Shown piece by piece: positions 24,443 through 32,431 of a stretch of DNA of 64,000 nucleotides. Within the stretch, counting starts at the first letter, position 1. Every line of letters starts with the position of its first letter. The notes beneath the pieces were generated by a model, which did not search any database, had not been told where the DNA came from, and saw nothing but the letters and a program-made list of their open reading frames with translations. Source of the DNA: an uncultured Lachnospiraceae bacterium (GTDB lineage Bacteria; Bacillota; Clostridia; Lachnospirales; Lachnospiraceae); contig CAJTVN010000010.1 in the NCBI GenBank assembly GCA_910579685.1, positions 54,947 to 118,946 on the forward strand. Direction: 5' to 3'. The translations under genes were made by a program, and so were the position numbers.

Positions 24443-26014
24443 TCACTCTTCCAACGCGGTTACATGAATATAGGCAAACTCTCCATAACCCGCCTGTCCC
24501 TGCGCCCGGTCCGTAGTGGCAAAGAGCCCGATTTTGGCTCCCACCCAGGTATGATCCGAGGGCGTAAAATCTGTCTCCACCGAAATCTGCCGTGTACCGT
24601 CCGCAGAGTAAAACATCCGGAATACCGGGCCGCTTTCGCCTTTTGTCATGGTAAAGGAAAGCGATACCTCTTCCAGCTCCTTCGGAAGGGATGCCAACTC
24701 TCTCATCTCTTCCTTTACCTCCCCGTCCGCACCGTCATAAGCCCTGGCAAAGACAAGCTTGTTTCCCTCTGCCCCGGCTTCTGCCGCAATATAGGCGTAG
24801 TGTCCGCCCATCATTACCATGCCCGCTCTGCCGCCTTCTTTCAGCCCTGTAAAGCGCAGGCGGGACTCCGCCCTGAAATAGGGACAGACAAGCTTCTGAG
24901 TCAGCACATTCGCCTTCTCCCAGAGAACCGCCCCCTCCCTCCCCGAGGGATTTACAGCGTAGAGACGCAGGAATCCGGGATGCTCCGAAAGAGAGTAAAA
25001 GCTCTCCTCCCAGTTGCCCAGCCACTGCCACAGGAGCTTGAGCGAACCGTCCCGGAAATCGTCAGACGCTTCCAGGCTGGCCGCCTCGTCCACCATACCG
25101 GTATTTGGCTTTGCATGAACCAGGCAGGGCTCCCCGCAGCCATCCTTTTGGTTGATTCCGATCACCGGCCAGTCGTTTTCCCAGACAACCGGCTGCAGGT
25201 GCGTGATACGCCCGTACAGCCCCCGATCCTGAAAATGGACAAACCACTCCTCTCCGTTTACCGTATCCACAAGACCGCCCTGGTGAGGCCCGTTTATGGG
25301 ACTTTCTCCCTGCCTCATGACGACCTTCTCCTCGTAGGGTCCGTATATGCTTCTGGAGCGAAGCACGCTCTGCCAGCCGGTCTTTACGCCTCCTGCCGGG
25401 GCAAAAATGTAATAATAGCCGTTCCGTTTGTAAATCTTGGGGCCCTCGATGGTGGGCTGCGTCTCCACACCGTTATACAAAAGATGATCCTCCGTAATCG
25501 CCTCCGTGCCGTCAGGGGACATCTCAAAGATCCCCAGATAGCTCTTAAATCCGATACGGCTCTTTGCATAGCCGTGGATCAGATAGGCCTTCCCGTCCTC
25601 ATCCCAGAAGGGACAGGAATCGATCAGCCCCTTACCCGCAAGGACAAGCACCGGCTCCTCCCATTTTCCCAGCGGATCTGCGCTTCTCACCATGAAAAAG
25701 CCCTCGTCCGGCATTCCATAGTAAATGTAAAAATAGCCCTCATGATAACGGATGGCCGGAGCCCACACGCCCTTGGAATGCTGAGGAATTCGGTAATTCT
25801 CATAATTAATGTTGGTCAGCGCATAATTTACCAGTTTCCAGTTCACCAGATCCCTTGATATCAGAATCGGAAGTCCCGGCGTATAATTAAAGCTGGACGC
25901 CGTCATATAATAGGTATCTCCCACCCGGATCACATCCGGATCCGAATAATCGGCAAATAAGATTGGATTTTTAAAGGTTCCGTCACCCAGATCAGCCTTC
26001 CATAAATATTCCAT
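24443..26014 (-). CDS. GH43 beta-xylosidase / alpha-arabinofuranosidase
   Basis: Cytoplasmic exo-acting glycosidase for arabinan or xylan side chains. Seen: FADYSDPDVIRVGDTYYMTAS with the catalytic base near residue 25, GLIDSCPFWDEDGKAYL with the pKa-modulating aspartate, TIEGPKIYKRNGYYYIF with the general acid glutamate, then a C-terminal beta-sandwich (about 330-523; FRDGSLKLLWQWLGNWEE, VGAKIGLFATT) typical of the GH43 C2 module. 523 residues is normal. The start ATG follows AAGGAG; an upstream in-frame extension of 15 codons is not supported. A hairpin at 26075-26103 separates it from the acetylesterase gene. Confidence 0.93.
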   Translation of the reverse strand: MEYLWKADLGDGTFKNPILFADYSDPDVIRVGDTYYMTASSFNYTPGLPILISRDLVNWKLVNYALTNINYENYRIPQHSKGVWAPAIRYHEGYFYIYYGMPDEGFFMVRSADPLGKWEEPVLVLAGKGLIDSCPFWDEDGKAYLIHGYAKSRIGFKSYLGIFEMSPDGTEAITEDHLLYNGVETQPTIEGPKIYKRNGYYYIFAPAGGVKTGWQSVLRSRSIYGPYEEKVVMRQGESPINGPHQGGLVDTVNGEEWFVHFQDRGLYGRITHLQPVVWENDWPVIGINQKDGCGEPCLVHAKPNTGMVDEAASLEASDDFRDGSLKLLWQWLGNWEESFYSLSEHPGFLRLYAVNPSGREGAVLWEKANVLTQKLVCPYFRAESRLRFTGLKEGGRAGMVMMGGHYAYIAAEAGAEGNKLVFARAYDGADGEVKEEMRELASLPKELEEVSLSFTMTKGESGPVFRMFYSADGTRQISVETDFTPSDHTWVGAKIGLFATTDRAQGQAGYGEFAYIHVTALEE

Positions 26015-26074
26015 TTCCCTCTCCTTTTCTTCAGACAGCGGACGGCCGCCCTGCGGCAATCCCTGTGTGATATA

Positions 26075-26103
26075 AATGGCTTAGGAGAATCCCCTAAGCC
26101 ATT
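26075..26103 (-). other. Intercistronic hairpin between acetylesterase and GH43
   Basis: AATGGCTTAGG pairs with CCTAAGCCATT around a seven-base loop. It lacks a T-run, so it is more likely a stabilising or partial-stop element inside the operon than a full terminator. Confidence 0.6.
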
Positions 26104-26111
26104 CATCATCC

Positions 26112-26804
26112 TTATTCCTTAAAACCATCCAGAAGAAGCTCCCTGTAGATGCCGCCAAGCTCCCAAAGCCCCCGGGCGATACACCCCGCATAGACCACCG
26201 CACCCTCATACTGCAGATGCGTATTGTCCGCAAGCCCCTGCGGATGGGAAGGATATTTCCCTTCCGGCAGATGCATATACAATCCTTTTGATGCCTGAGG
26301 CCCGACTTCCATCAGCTTTTGGCGGCTCTTCCCGTTGAGATCCACCAGGGGAACGTTCAGCCTTGCCGCCGTCCGCTTCATGGCTTCCACATAATCGGAA
26401 TGCTCGCCTGCACCCAGGATGCCTTTCTCATCGAAGCATCTCCTCTCCAGAGGCGTGATGAGCACCGGAAACGCCTTTTTATTTCTCGCAACGTTTACAA
26501 ATTTCTCCAGGTTTACACAAAACTCGGAAAAGGGCTCCGTATATCTGTCCGGATCCTGAATCTTTTCATCATTGTGCCCGAACTGGATAAACAGGAAATC
26601 CCCCTGCGTAATCCGGTCATAAATAGCCGGAATTCTGGATTCGTCAATAAAGCTTTTGGTGCTCCTGCCGTTTTTCGCATGATTCTCCACTTTAATCTCC
26701 GGCTTCACAAACAGATGGAATACCTGCCCGATTCCCGTCTGGGGATAAGTGGTGATATCGTTGTACTGCACGGTGGAATCACCGGCCCAAAAAATAGTCG
26801 CCAT
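26112..26804 (-). CDS. Rhamnogalacturonan acetylesterase (CE12, SGNH)
   Basis: Removes acetyl groups from rhamnogalacturonan. Seen: block I FWAGDSTVQ with the nucleophilic serine near residue 10, block II NHAKNGRSTKSF, block III QFGHND with the oxyanion asparagine, and block V ADNTHLQYEG with the Asp-His pair: a complete SGNH set. 230 residues matches YesT/RhgT-type enzymes. No signal peptide, so it acts inside the cell. It is 19 bases after the second permease, part of the importer operon. Confidence 0.94.
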   Translation of the reverse strand: MATIFWAGDSTVQYNDITTYPQTGIGQVFHLFVKPEIKVENHAKNGRSTKSFIDESRIPAIYDRITQGDFLFIQFGHNDEKIQDPDRYTEPFSEFCVNLEKFVNVARNKKAFPVLITPLERRCFDEKGILGAGEHSDYVEAMKRTAARLNVPLVDLNGKSRQKLMEVGPQASKGLYMHLPEGKYPSHPQGLADNTHLQYEGAVVYAGCIARGLWELGGIYRELLLDGFKE

Positions 26805-26823
26805 CGCTGCCTCCCGTTTTGCC

Positions 26824-27669
26824 TTACTCCTTAACCGCTCCGATATTCACGCCCTTTACAAAATACTTCTGTAACATAGGATACAGAATCATAAAAGGAA
26901 TGATAACGATAATAATCGCCGCATTCTTTATCGTATTCTCCGTTGCATTTCCGGTAGCCGTTGGAAGATCACTCCCCATGATCATACTGCGCAGCTTCAT
27001 TTGGAAGTTGTACAGATCGGAATTGGTAATATACAGTTTGTAGTGGGTATAATCATTCCAGTAGGAAACCGCAAACATCAGGCCGATAGACGCCAGCGCC
27101 GCCTTTGACATGGGCAGCACAATGCGGATAAAGGTCTGCATGGGCGAACATCCGTCCAGCGTGGCCGATTCAAACAGGCTGGCAGGTATGCCCTCAAAAA
27201 AGTTGCGCATCAGCACCAGGTTATATACGTTCAGCGCCGGGAAAAGGATAACCACCCACAGCGTGTTTGTCAGATGCAAAGACCGCAATACCAGGTAGGT
27301 GGGAATCATACCGCCGTTGAAAATCATGGTAAACAGCAGCATATTTGCAAAAAAGGTACGGCCAGGCATATCCCACTGGATCAGCACATAAGCGCCCATT
27401 GTCGACAGCGCAAGCGCCATCAGCGTTCCGCAGATCGTTGTGACAACCGAGATCAGCAGCGGACGGTACAGCGTCGGGTTTGAGAACACGAGCTTATAGC
27501 CGTCGAGACCGAACTCCTCCGGCCAGAATTTCATACCGTATGCCGTCTTCAAGTCAAAGGAATCCACCAATATCTTCCAGATCGGCACAAGGATAATCAA
27601 ACATAACAGGATAAATATAATACCGTTTACGATTGGAAAAACCGCTATTTTCTTTCCGCTCTTCTTCAT
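26824..27669 (-). CDS. Sugar ABC transporter permease, LplC/YtcP type
   Basis: Inner component of a CUT1 importer for oligosaccharides. Seen: six predicted membrane helices and the EAA loop ESATLDGCSPMQTFIRIVLP that contacts the ATPase; C-terminal KYFVKGVNIGAVKE is typical of this subgroup. 281 residues. An open extension to 27753 overlaps the preceding gene; ATG at 27669 follows AGGAGG. No ATPase gene is nearby, as is common for Firmicutes importers that share an MsmX-like ATPase (known). Confidence 0.94.
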   Translation of the reverse strand: MKKSGKKIAVFPIVNGIIFILLCLIILVPIWKILVDSFDLKTAYGMKFWPEEFGLDGYKLVFSNPTLYRPLLISVVTTICGTLMALALSTMGAYVLIQWDMPGRTFFANMLLFTMIFNGGMIPTYLVLRSLHLTNTLWVVILFPALNVYNLVLMRNFFEGIPASLFESATLDGCSPMQTFIRIVLPMSKAALASIGLMFAVSYWNDYTHYKLYITNSDLYNFQMKLRSMIMGSDLPTATGNATENTIKNAAIIIVIIPFMILYPMLQKYFVKGVNIGAVKE

Positions 27670-27682
27670 ATCCGCTGCCCTC

Positions 27683-28648
27683 CTATACAATTCCGCGGCC
27701 ATCGCGCACTTTCTTGCTCCACCGGTTACATACGAGGACAAGCACACAGCCAACTAATGATTTGAACAGACCAACCGCAATCGTATATCCGTAGTTCGGA
27801 ATCGCTCCGCTGTTGAAGGTCTGATAGTAGATATAGGTTTCAAGAACGTTGGCCACATCAAGCACCGCATCATTCTGCAATACAAATGCCGATTCAAAAA
27901 GATTCATAACCTTTGCAAGGTTCAGGATGAGTACGGTAAGGATGGTGTTCGCAAGAGCCGGGAAAGTGATATAGCGCATCTTCGCCCATCGGCCTGCACC
28001 GTCAATGGACGCCGCCTCATAGAGCTCCGTATTCAGACCTGCCAGAGTAGCCATAAAGATAACGGTCTGCCACCCGGTTTCCTTCCAGACATTGATAATG
28101 TAATAGGTCGCTCTCCACCACTTGGAGCTTCCAAGGAAATAAATCATCTCACTGGAATCTATGACTCCAATGCTCACAAGGAAGGAGTTTACAAGTCCCT
28201 GCCCGGTAGGGGCCAGAATCAGGGAAAACAGGGATGCCGTCACCACCCATGAAAGGAAGTGGGGAAGATAAATGACAGTCTGTACAATTTTCTTGAAATG
28301 AATATTTATGATTTCATTTAAGAACAATGCGACAACAACCGCAAAGAAGGTTGTAAGAAGCAGTTTTATAACACTGATCTGCAGCGTATTGAAAAAAGCA
28401 GACCAGAATCCCGGCATGTTAAACATCCTGGTAAAGTTATCGAATGCGATAAACGCAGGTTCCTTGATTCCGTTATAATTCGTAAATGCGTATCTCACAC
28501 CCAGCATAGGCAGATAACAGAAAACAACCGCAAAGACAAATACCGGGAGAAACATCAGATAAAATCCCTTGTATCTGTAAATCCGCGCCCCCAACGAGTG
28601 TGAACCTTTTGCAGCCGGTGCAGCCGTTTGGTTTTTACTATTTTTCAT
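27683..28648 (-). CDS. Sugar ABC transporter permease, LplB/YteP type
   Basis: Partner permease of the importer. 321 residues with six helices; EAA motif EAASIDGAGRWAKMRYITFP; the helix-1 segment FYLMFLPVFVFAVVFCYLPM is followed by YAFTNYNGI, the usual LplB-like pattern. Order binding protein, LplB-type, LplC-type is the standard one and resembles the rhamnogalacturonan importers YesOPQ and YtcQP-YteP of Bacillus. Spacing 13 bases to the next permease. Confidence 0.94.
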   Translation of the reverse strand: MKNSKNQTAAPAAKGSHSLGARIYRYKGFYLMFLPVFVFAVVFCYLPMLGVRYAFTNYNGIKEPAFIAFDNFTRMFNMPGFWSAFFNTLQISVIKLLLTTFFAVVVALFLNEIINIHFKKIVQTVIYLPHFLSWVVTASLFSLILAPTGQGLVNSFLVSIGVIDSSEMIYFLGSSKWWRATYYIINVWKETGWQTVIFMATLAGLNTELYEAASIDGAGRWAKMRYITFPALANTILTVLILNLAKVMNLFESAFVLQNDAVLDVANVLETYIYYQTFNSGAIPNYGYTIAVGLFKSLVGCVLVLVCNRWSKKVRDGRGIV

Positions 28649-28670
28649 ATTCGCTATTCCTCTCTAAGAA

Positions 28671-28701
28671 ATGTGGAGTTATGGATTCCATAACTCCACA
28701 T
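28671..28701 (-). other. Perfect intercistronic palindrome after the binding-protein gene
   Basis: 31 bases, two 15-base arms (ATGTGGAGTTATGGA and its complement) about one central base, in the 75-base gap between the lipoprotein and the first permease. Such hairpins typically cut downstream transcription or protect the upstream message, giving more binding protein than permease (established for many ABC operons). Confidence 0.78.
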
Positions 28702-28723
28702 AAACCTTTCCCCTGCCTGTCTC

Positions 28724-30367
28724 CTACTTATTCAAAGAGTCAACGATCATCTGGGACCAGTTTTTACCGCCGTCTGCTTCAAACTTGGCATATGCCTCAT
28801 CAACGGTCATCTCGCCCATGGTAACGCTGGCGATCAGGCTGTTCTTCAGGGTCGTGAGATCACCGTTGTACTGGCTCATCTCATCTGTCGTGGGAACCAG
28901 AACAGCACTCACGCAGTTCTGATTGAACAGTTCTGCAGACTTCGTGTTTTCTTCTTCTCTGCTCTCTGCGGAAGGATCGTTTGCCAGAGTAACCAGTGCG
29001 GCCGCCGGATCAATATGAGCCTTCTTGTACTGGGTTCCGGGATTCTCAAGATTGTCGAGCCCGTGGAACTGTCCCTCTTCATAGGTTACTTCGTTCTCTT
29101 CACCCTCATACAGCGTTTCCGCCTTCGTTGACCAGTGCACGTCCTCTACACCATAGGTCCACAAAAACTGGGTATCCCCGCCATCCTGCATGGTTTCAAT
29201 GAAATATTTGAACACACCCTCAGGATTCTCACAGGTAGATGTGATACACCATACGGGAGGAATACGGTCAAGGTATGCGCCAACCTCTGCGATGGGCTCA
29301 AGCGGAACCAGTGTTCCGTCAAGACCGTTATTCTCAAGGTTCATCTTCAGGTTGGTCGCCCATGTTCCTGACCAGTAAGTAAATACGCCGAACTCATCAC
29401 TGTAGAACTTGTTACGGCAGTCAGCCGTACCGTTTGTAAGAGTGGTGGGATCAATCACGCCCTTTGCGTAAGCGTCCGCCAGTCTCTCCAGAGCGGCCTT
29501 CATGGAATCATCCATAAATCCGTCTACCCATGTGCCGTCGTCAGCCTGACGGAAGCTGGGATATGCATCCTGATAAAACTCAGGCAGATAGTTGATATAA
29601 GGCGCTTCGGTTCCAACAAATCCGGCTGCGGATACCCCGAAGGTATTTCCGTCCGTGCCGTCTCCGTCAGGATCTCCCGTGGAGAACGCTTCCAGCATTG
29701 CCAGATATTCATCGTAAGTCTTGGGAGCTTCTGCGATTCCGCAGTTGTCCAGCCATTTCTGCTTTACATAAGTAACGCAGCCGCCGCCGCGTGCGGAAGG
29801 CATGCCGTACAAACGTCCATCCATCCGAAGACCGTCAATTACGCTGGTACTGCCTGCGGCATCCTGTCTTGCCTTCAGGTCAGAAGCCTCATAAACGTCC
29901 GTCATGTCCCACAAAACGCCTTCTGCCGCATAGCCGGAATAATATGTACTGGAAAGGATGATCACGTCCGGCCAGTCGCCGCTTGCAATCGTCTGTCCAA
30001 CCACGTCATAGTAGGCGTCATGGTCAGGCTGTGTCACGTTAATTTTAATTCCTGTAAGCTCTTCCAATTTTGCAATGAACTGATCCTGCGCATTTTCTTT
30101 GGTAAATACCGTACCATCCACCATGATCGTGATCTCTTCCGGCTTTTCCACATCCGATGCCTCTGCCTGTGCCTCTTCTTCTGCGGACGACTCCGTTCCA
30201 CCTGCGGAATCGCCATTTTCAGCCTCTTTGCCCGCATCTGCTGACTCAGATGATTCGGATGATTCGGATGCATTGGAGGATCCGGTCTCGCCGGAGCCGC
30301 CGCCGCATCCCACTAATGAAGCTACCATGGTAGCTGCCAAAAGTAAGGAAACTAGTTTCTTCTTCAT
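28724..30367 (-). CDS. Extracellular solute-binding lipoprotein for pectic oligosaccharides
   Basis: Substrate-capturing component of the importer. Seen: lipoprotein signal MKKKLVSLLLAATMVASLVGC with lipobox LVGC, an acidic serine-rich linker to about residue 75, then a family-1 type sugar-binding fold (EEITIMVDGTVF, SGDWPDVIILSSTYYSGYAA, GGCVTYVKQKWLDNCGIAEAPKTYDEYLAML). 547 residues matches the large LipO/YesO/YtcQ-type proteins. First gene of the importer operon; promoter at 30423-30451 and LacI-type operator at 30396-30413. The pectic substrate is inferred from neighbours. Confidence 0.92.
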   Translation of the reverse strand: MKKKLVSLLLAATMVASLVGCGGGSGETGSSNASESSESSESADAGKEAENGDSAGGTESSAEEEAQAEASDVEKPEEITIMVDGTVFTKENAQDQFIAKLEELTGIKINVTQPDHDAYYDVVGQTIASGDWPDVIILSSTYYSGYAAEGVLWDMTDVYEASDLKARQDAAGSTSVIDGLRMDGRLYGMPSARGGGCVTYVKQKWLDNCGIAEAPKTYDEYLAMLEAFSTGDPDGDGTDGNTFGVSAAGFVGTEAPYINYLPEFYQDAYPSFRQADDGTWVDGFMDDSMKAALERLADAYAKGVIDPTTLTNGTADCRNKFYSDEFGVFTYWSGTWATNLKMNLENNGLDGTLVPLEPIAEVGAYLDRIPPVWCITSTCENPEGVFKYFIETMQDGGDTQFLWTYGVEDVHWSTKAETLYEGEENEVTYEEGQFHGLDNLENPGTQYKKAHIDPAAALVTLANDPSAESREEENTKSAELFNQNCVSAVLVPTTDEMSQYNGDLTTLKNSLIASVTMGEMTVDEAYAKFEADGGKNWSQMIVDSLNK

Positions 30368-30395
30368 AAAGACCTCCTTAAAATATAGTTTTTGA

Positions 30396-30413
30396 TGTAA
30401 GTGCTTTCACATC
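30396..30413. promoter_or_regulatory. LacI-type operator at the importer operon
   Basis: ATGTAAGTGCTTTCACAT: the uxaB operator with one arm imperfect. On the minus strand the core TGAAAGCACTTACA misses the cre consensus at one base only. Located 9 bases after the -10 box. Confidence 0.62.
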
Positions 30414-30422
30414 TTGTTAAGA

Positions 30423-30451
30423 TAATAACACACTATACACTTTATGTAAAG
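30423..30451 (-). promoter_or_regulatory. Importer operon promoter (TTTACA-17-TATTAT)
   Basis: TTTACA at 30446-30451 and TATTAT at 30423-30428 on the minus strand, spacer 17. Confidence 0.6.
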
Positions 30452-30546
30452 ATAAATATCTCAGATTTTACATTTTTTTTGTAGATTTCGCCCAAACAAA
30501 TCATCCTATATAGCGATACAATCAACATTTATTTCATTACCTTCAA

Positions 30547-30560
30547 TGTAAGAGCTTACA
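30547..30560. promoter_or_regulatory. Further TGTAAN4TTACA palindrome
   Basis: TGTAAGAGCTTACA is a perfect palindrome about 180 bases upstream of the importer gene and 300 upstream of the divergent serine hydrolase. I see no clear promoter beside it; it could be an auxiliary operator for either side. Confidence 0.5.
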
Positions 30561-30710
30561 AATTGTTGTTTCTGAAGACATAGAATCAAAAAATGTTTAT
30601 ACAATTTGTTGCTTAAAACTAATCGAATGTCAAATTCCGTCTATTCCGCAGAACCTTCCGCAATCTGTGAATTGTAATTTCACCACCCCTGTGCTATTCT
30701 GAATCAAAGC

Positions 30711-30815
30711 CCCCGCTGCAAGCATCGAGGTATCAAACTTGCAGCGCTGCAGAGCAGCGGGGTATTTGACCCTCGCGGCAGTCGCCAAATGTCTGCAAGC
30801 AGCCACTTGGCTCGT
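30711..30815. repeat. Nested inverted repeats in the importer / hydrolase gap
   Basis: Dense overlapping palindromes: CCCCGCTGC (30711-30719) with GCAGCGGGG (30754-30762), TGCAAG with CTTGCA inside it (30717-30743), and GCAAGC with GCTTGC near the right end. It makes up much of the 487-base gap 30368-30854, whose remainder holds the operators and promoter above. It may be a structured leader or a dispersed intergenic repeat. Confidence 0.5.
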
Positions 30816-30854
30816 TGCTTGCGGGAATAAAACAGAAAATAAGGAGGCGCACCT

Positions 30855-32378
30855 ATGCTGACGTTTCAAAAAAGCTCCCCGGAAAACGCCGGAATCCCTT
30901 CCGGCTGTATTCTGAACTTTATCAAAAGATTAAAGAACTGCGAGGTTCCCATGCACAGTTTTCTTCTGCTTCGCAGGGATCTGCTGGCTGCGGAGTGTTA
31001 CTATTTCCCATGCCGGGCGGATACCCTGCACCGCATGTTCTCCATCAGCAAAAGCTTTACCTCCATAGCCGTCTCGCTTCTGGCTGATGAGGGAAAGCTT
31101 TCCCTTGACGATCCCATTATCGGGTATTTTCCGGACAAAACGCCGAAGGACGTCCATCCCTGGATCCGCGCAATGACCATTCGGGATATGCTCATGATGC
31201 GGACCTGCCATGCCTCTACCACCTACAAGCTGGATATGACAAAGGACTGGGTGGAAAGCTTTTTTACCACTTCTCCCACCCATCCTGCCGGCCGCATCTT
31301 TCACTATGACACCTCCGCCGCCCACACTCTCTGCGCTCTGGTCGAGCGGCTCAGCGGAAAACCCATGCTTTCTTATTTAAAGGAAAAGCTGGACGAACTG
31401 GGTTTTTCGCAGGAATCCTATATGCTTACGGATCCCTTCGGCGTTTCCCTTGGGGGAAGCGGCCTTGTGGCCACCTCCATGGATCTTTTGAAATTCGGAT
31501 ACCTTGTTCTCAGAAAAGGCCGTGTAAACGGCAGGCAGCTCGTCTCACCTTCCTATCTGGAAGACGCCACCGCAAATCTCACTGCCACAACAGTTACCGC
31601 TCCCATTCAAAGCGAGGCCTGCGGCTACGGCTATCAGTTCTGGCAGAACCAGAAGGGAGGCTGCGTGTGCTACGGCATGGGCGGCCAGCTGATCATCCTT
31701 CTGCCCGAATATGACATGATCTGCGTCACCACGGCGGATACCCAGTGCATCAGCGGGGGAAATCAGCTGATTTACGACGCCCTGTACGAGGAGATTCTTC
31801 CCTTTGTCAGCGACGGGCCTGTACCTGTAAATACGGGCACACATTCCCTCTGGGCTAATGCCGTCTGTCAGCTGCGGATGGAACCTCTAAAAGGCGCTCT
31901 CAGCTCCCCTGTCACACAGCGCGTCGACAGCGTCCGCTTTCATATACTCGAAAATCCCGCAGGCTTTTCCGGGCTGCGCATCAGTTTTTCCACAAATTGC
32001 GCATCAAAAAAGCAGCCCGCATCGCATGCAGACCGCCTTTGCGCAGTATCTTCCGGCCCGGAACCGGATACCGGCACTCTCGCTTTTACCCTGAAGGAGA
32101 AAGCGTATTCGTTTTCGTTTGGGCTTGGCCGTCTTACCACCGGCCGCTTCCCGCTCTATGACATGAACTATGCCGCAAGCGGAGTTTTTCTTGACCCGGA
32201 CACGCTATACATTTATGTCCACATTATCGATTCCTATGTGGGAAGCGTCAAGTTTCAGTTATCCTTCGGCGCAGACGACGTAACCGTGTTTATGAAAAAG
32301 CAGGAGGAAAGCCTGTTTTGGGAATTTAACGGGCATCTGTACGGCATACGGCAAGACACCTCTGCGGAATCCTCCTAA
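30855..32378 (+). CDS. Beta-lactamase-fold serine hydrolase, cytoplasmic
   Basis: Class C beta-lactamase / EstB-like family. Seen: MFSISKSFTSIAVSLL with the SxxK nucleophile motif near residue 64-67, an FHYDTSAAHTLCALVERLSG block where the usual Tyr-x-Asn reads Tyr-Asp-Thr, and YGYQFWQNQKGG plus GMGGQ in place of the KTG-type third motif. The catalytic domain ends near residue 330; a further 175 residues form a C-terminal extension I do not recognise. No signal peptide, so not a resistance enzyme; an esterase acting on imported sugar oligomers is an inference from its place divergent to the pectin importer. ATG follows AAGGAGG. Confidence 0.83.
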   Translation: MLTFQKSSPENAGIPSGCILNFIKRLKNCEVPMHSFLLLRRDLLAAECYYFPCRADTLHRMFSISKSFTSIAVSLLADEGKLSLDDPIIGYFPDKTPKDVHPWIRAMTIRDMLMMRTCHASTTYKLDMTKDWVESFFTTSPTHPAGRIFHYDTSAAHTLCALVERLSGKPMLSYLKEKLDELGFSQESYMLTDPFGVSLGGSGLVATSMDLLKFGYLVLRKGRVNGRQLVSPSYLEDATANLTATTVTAPIQSEACGYGYQFWQNQKGGCVCYGMGGQLIILLPEYDMICVTTADTQCISGGNQLIYDALYEEILPFVSDGPVPVNTGTHSLWANAVCQLRMEPLKGALSSPVTQRVDSVRFHILENPAGFSGLRISFSTNCASKKQPASHADRLCAVSSGPEPDTGTLAFTLKEKAYSFSFGLGRLTTGRFPLYDMNYAASGVFLDPDTLYIYVHIIDSYVGSVKFQLSFGADDVTVFMKKQEESLFWEFNGHLYGIRQDTSAESS

Positions 32379-32396
32379 TTCTGCATTTTTCAGGAC

Positions 32397-32428
32397 ATAA
32401 CAAGCCGGCCCTGCAGCCGGCTTGTTAT
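32397..32428. terminator. Bidirectional terminator between convergent genes
   Basis: Perfect 13-bp stem ATAACAAGCCGGC / GCCGGCTTGTTAT with a six-base loop, directly between the serine hydrolase and the opposing lipoprotein gene. Confidence 0.75.
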
Positions 32429-32431
32429 CCG

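Noticed and set aside
24464..25858. 464-codon open frame on the plus strand
   Set aside because: Antisense shadow of the GH43 gene at 24443-26014; no recognisable domain.
30630..30869. 79-codon minus-strand open frame before the serine hydrolase
   Set aside because: Overlaps the start of the hydrolase and the nested palindromes; composition looks like a translated repeat.
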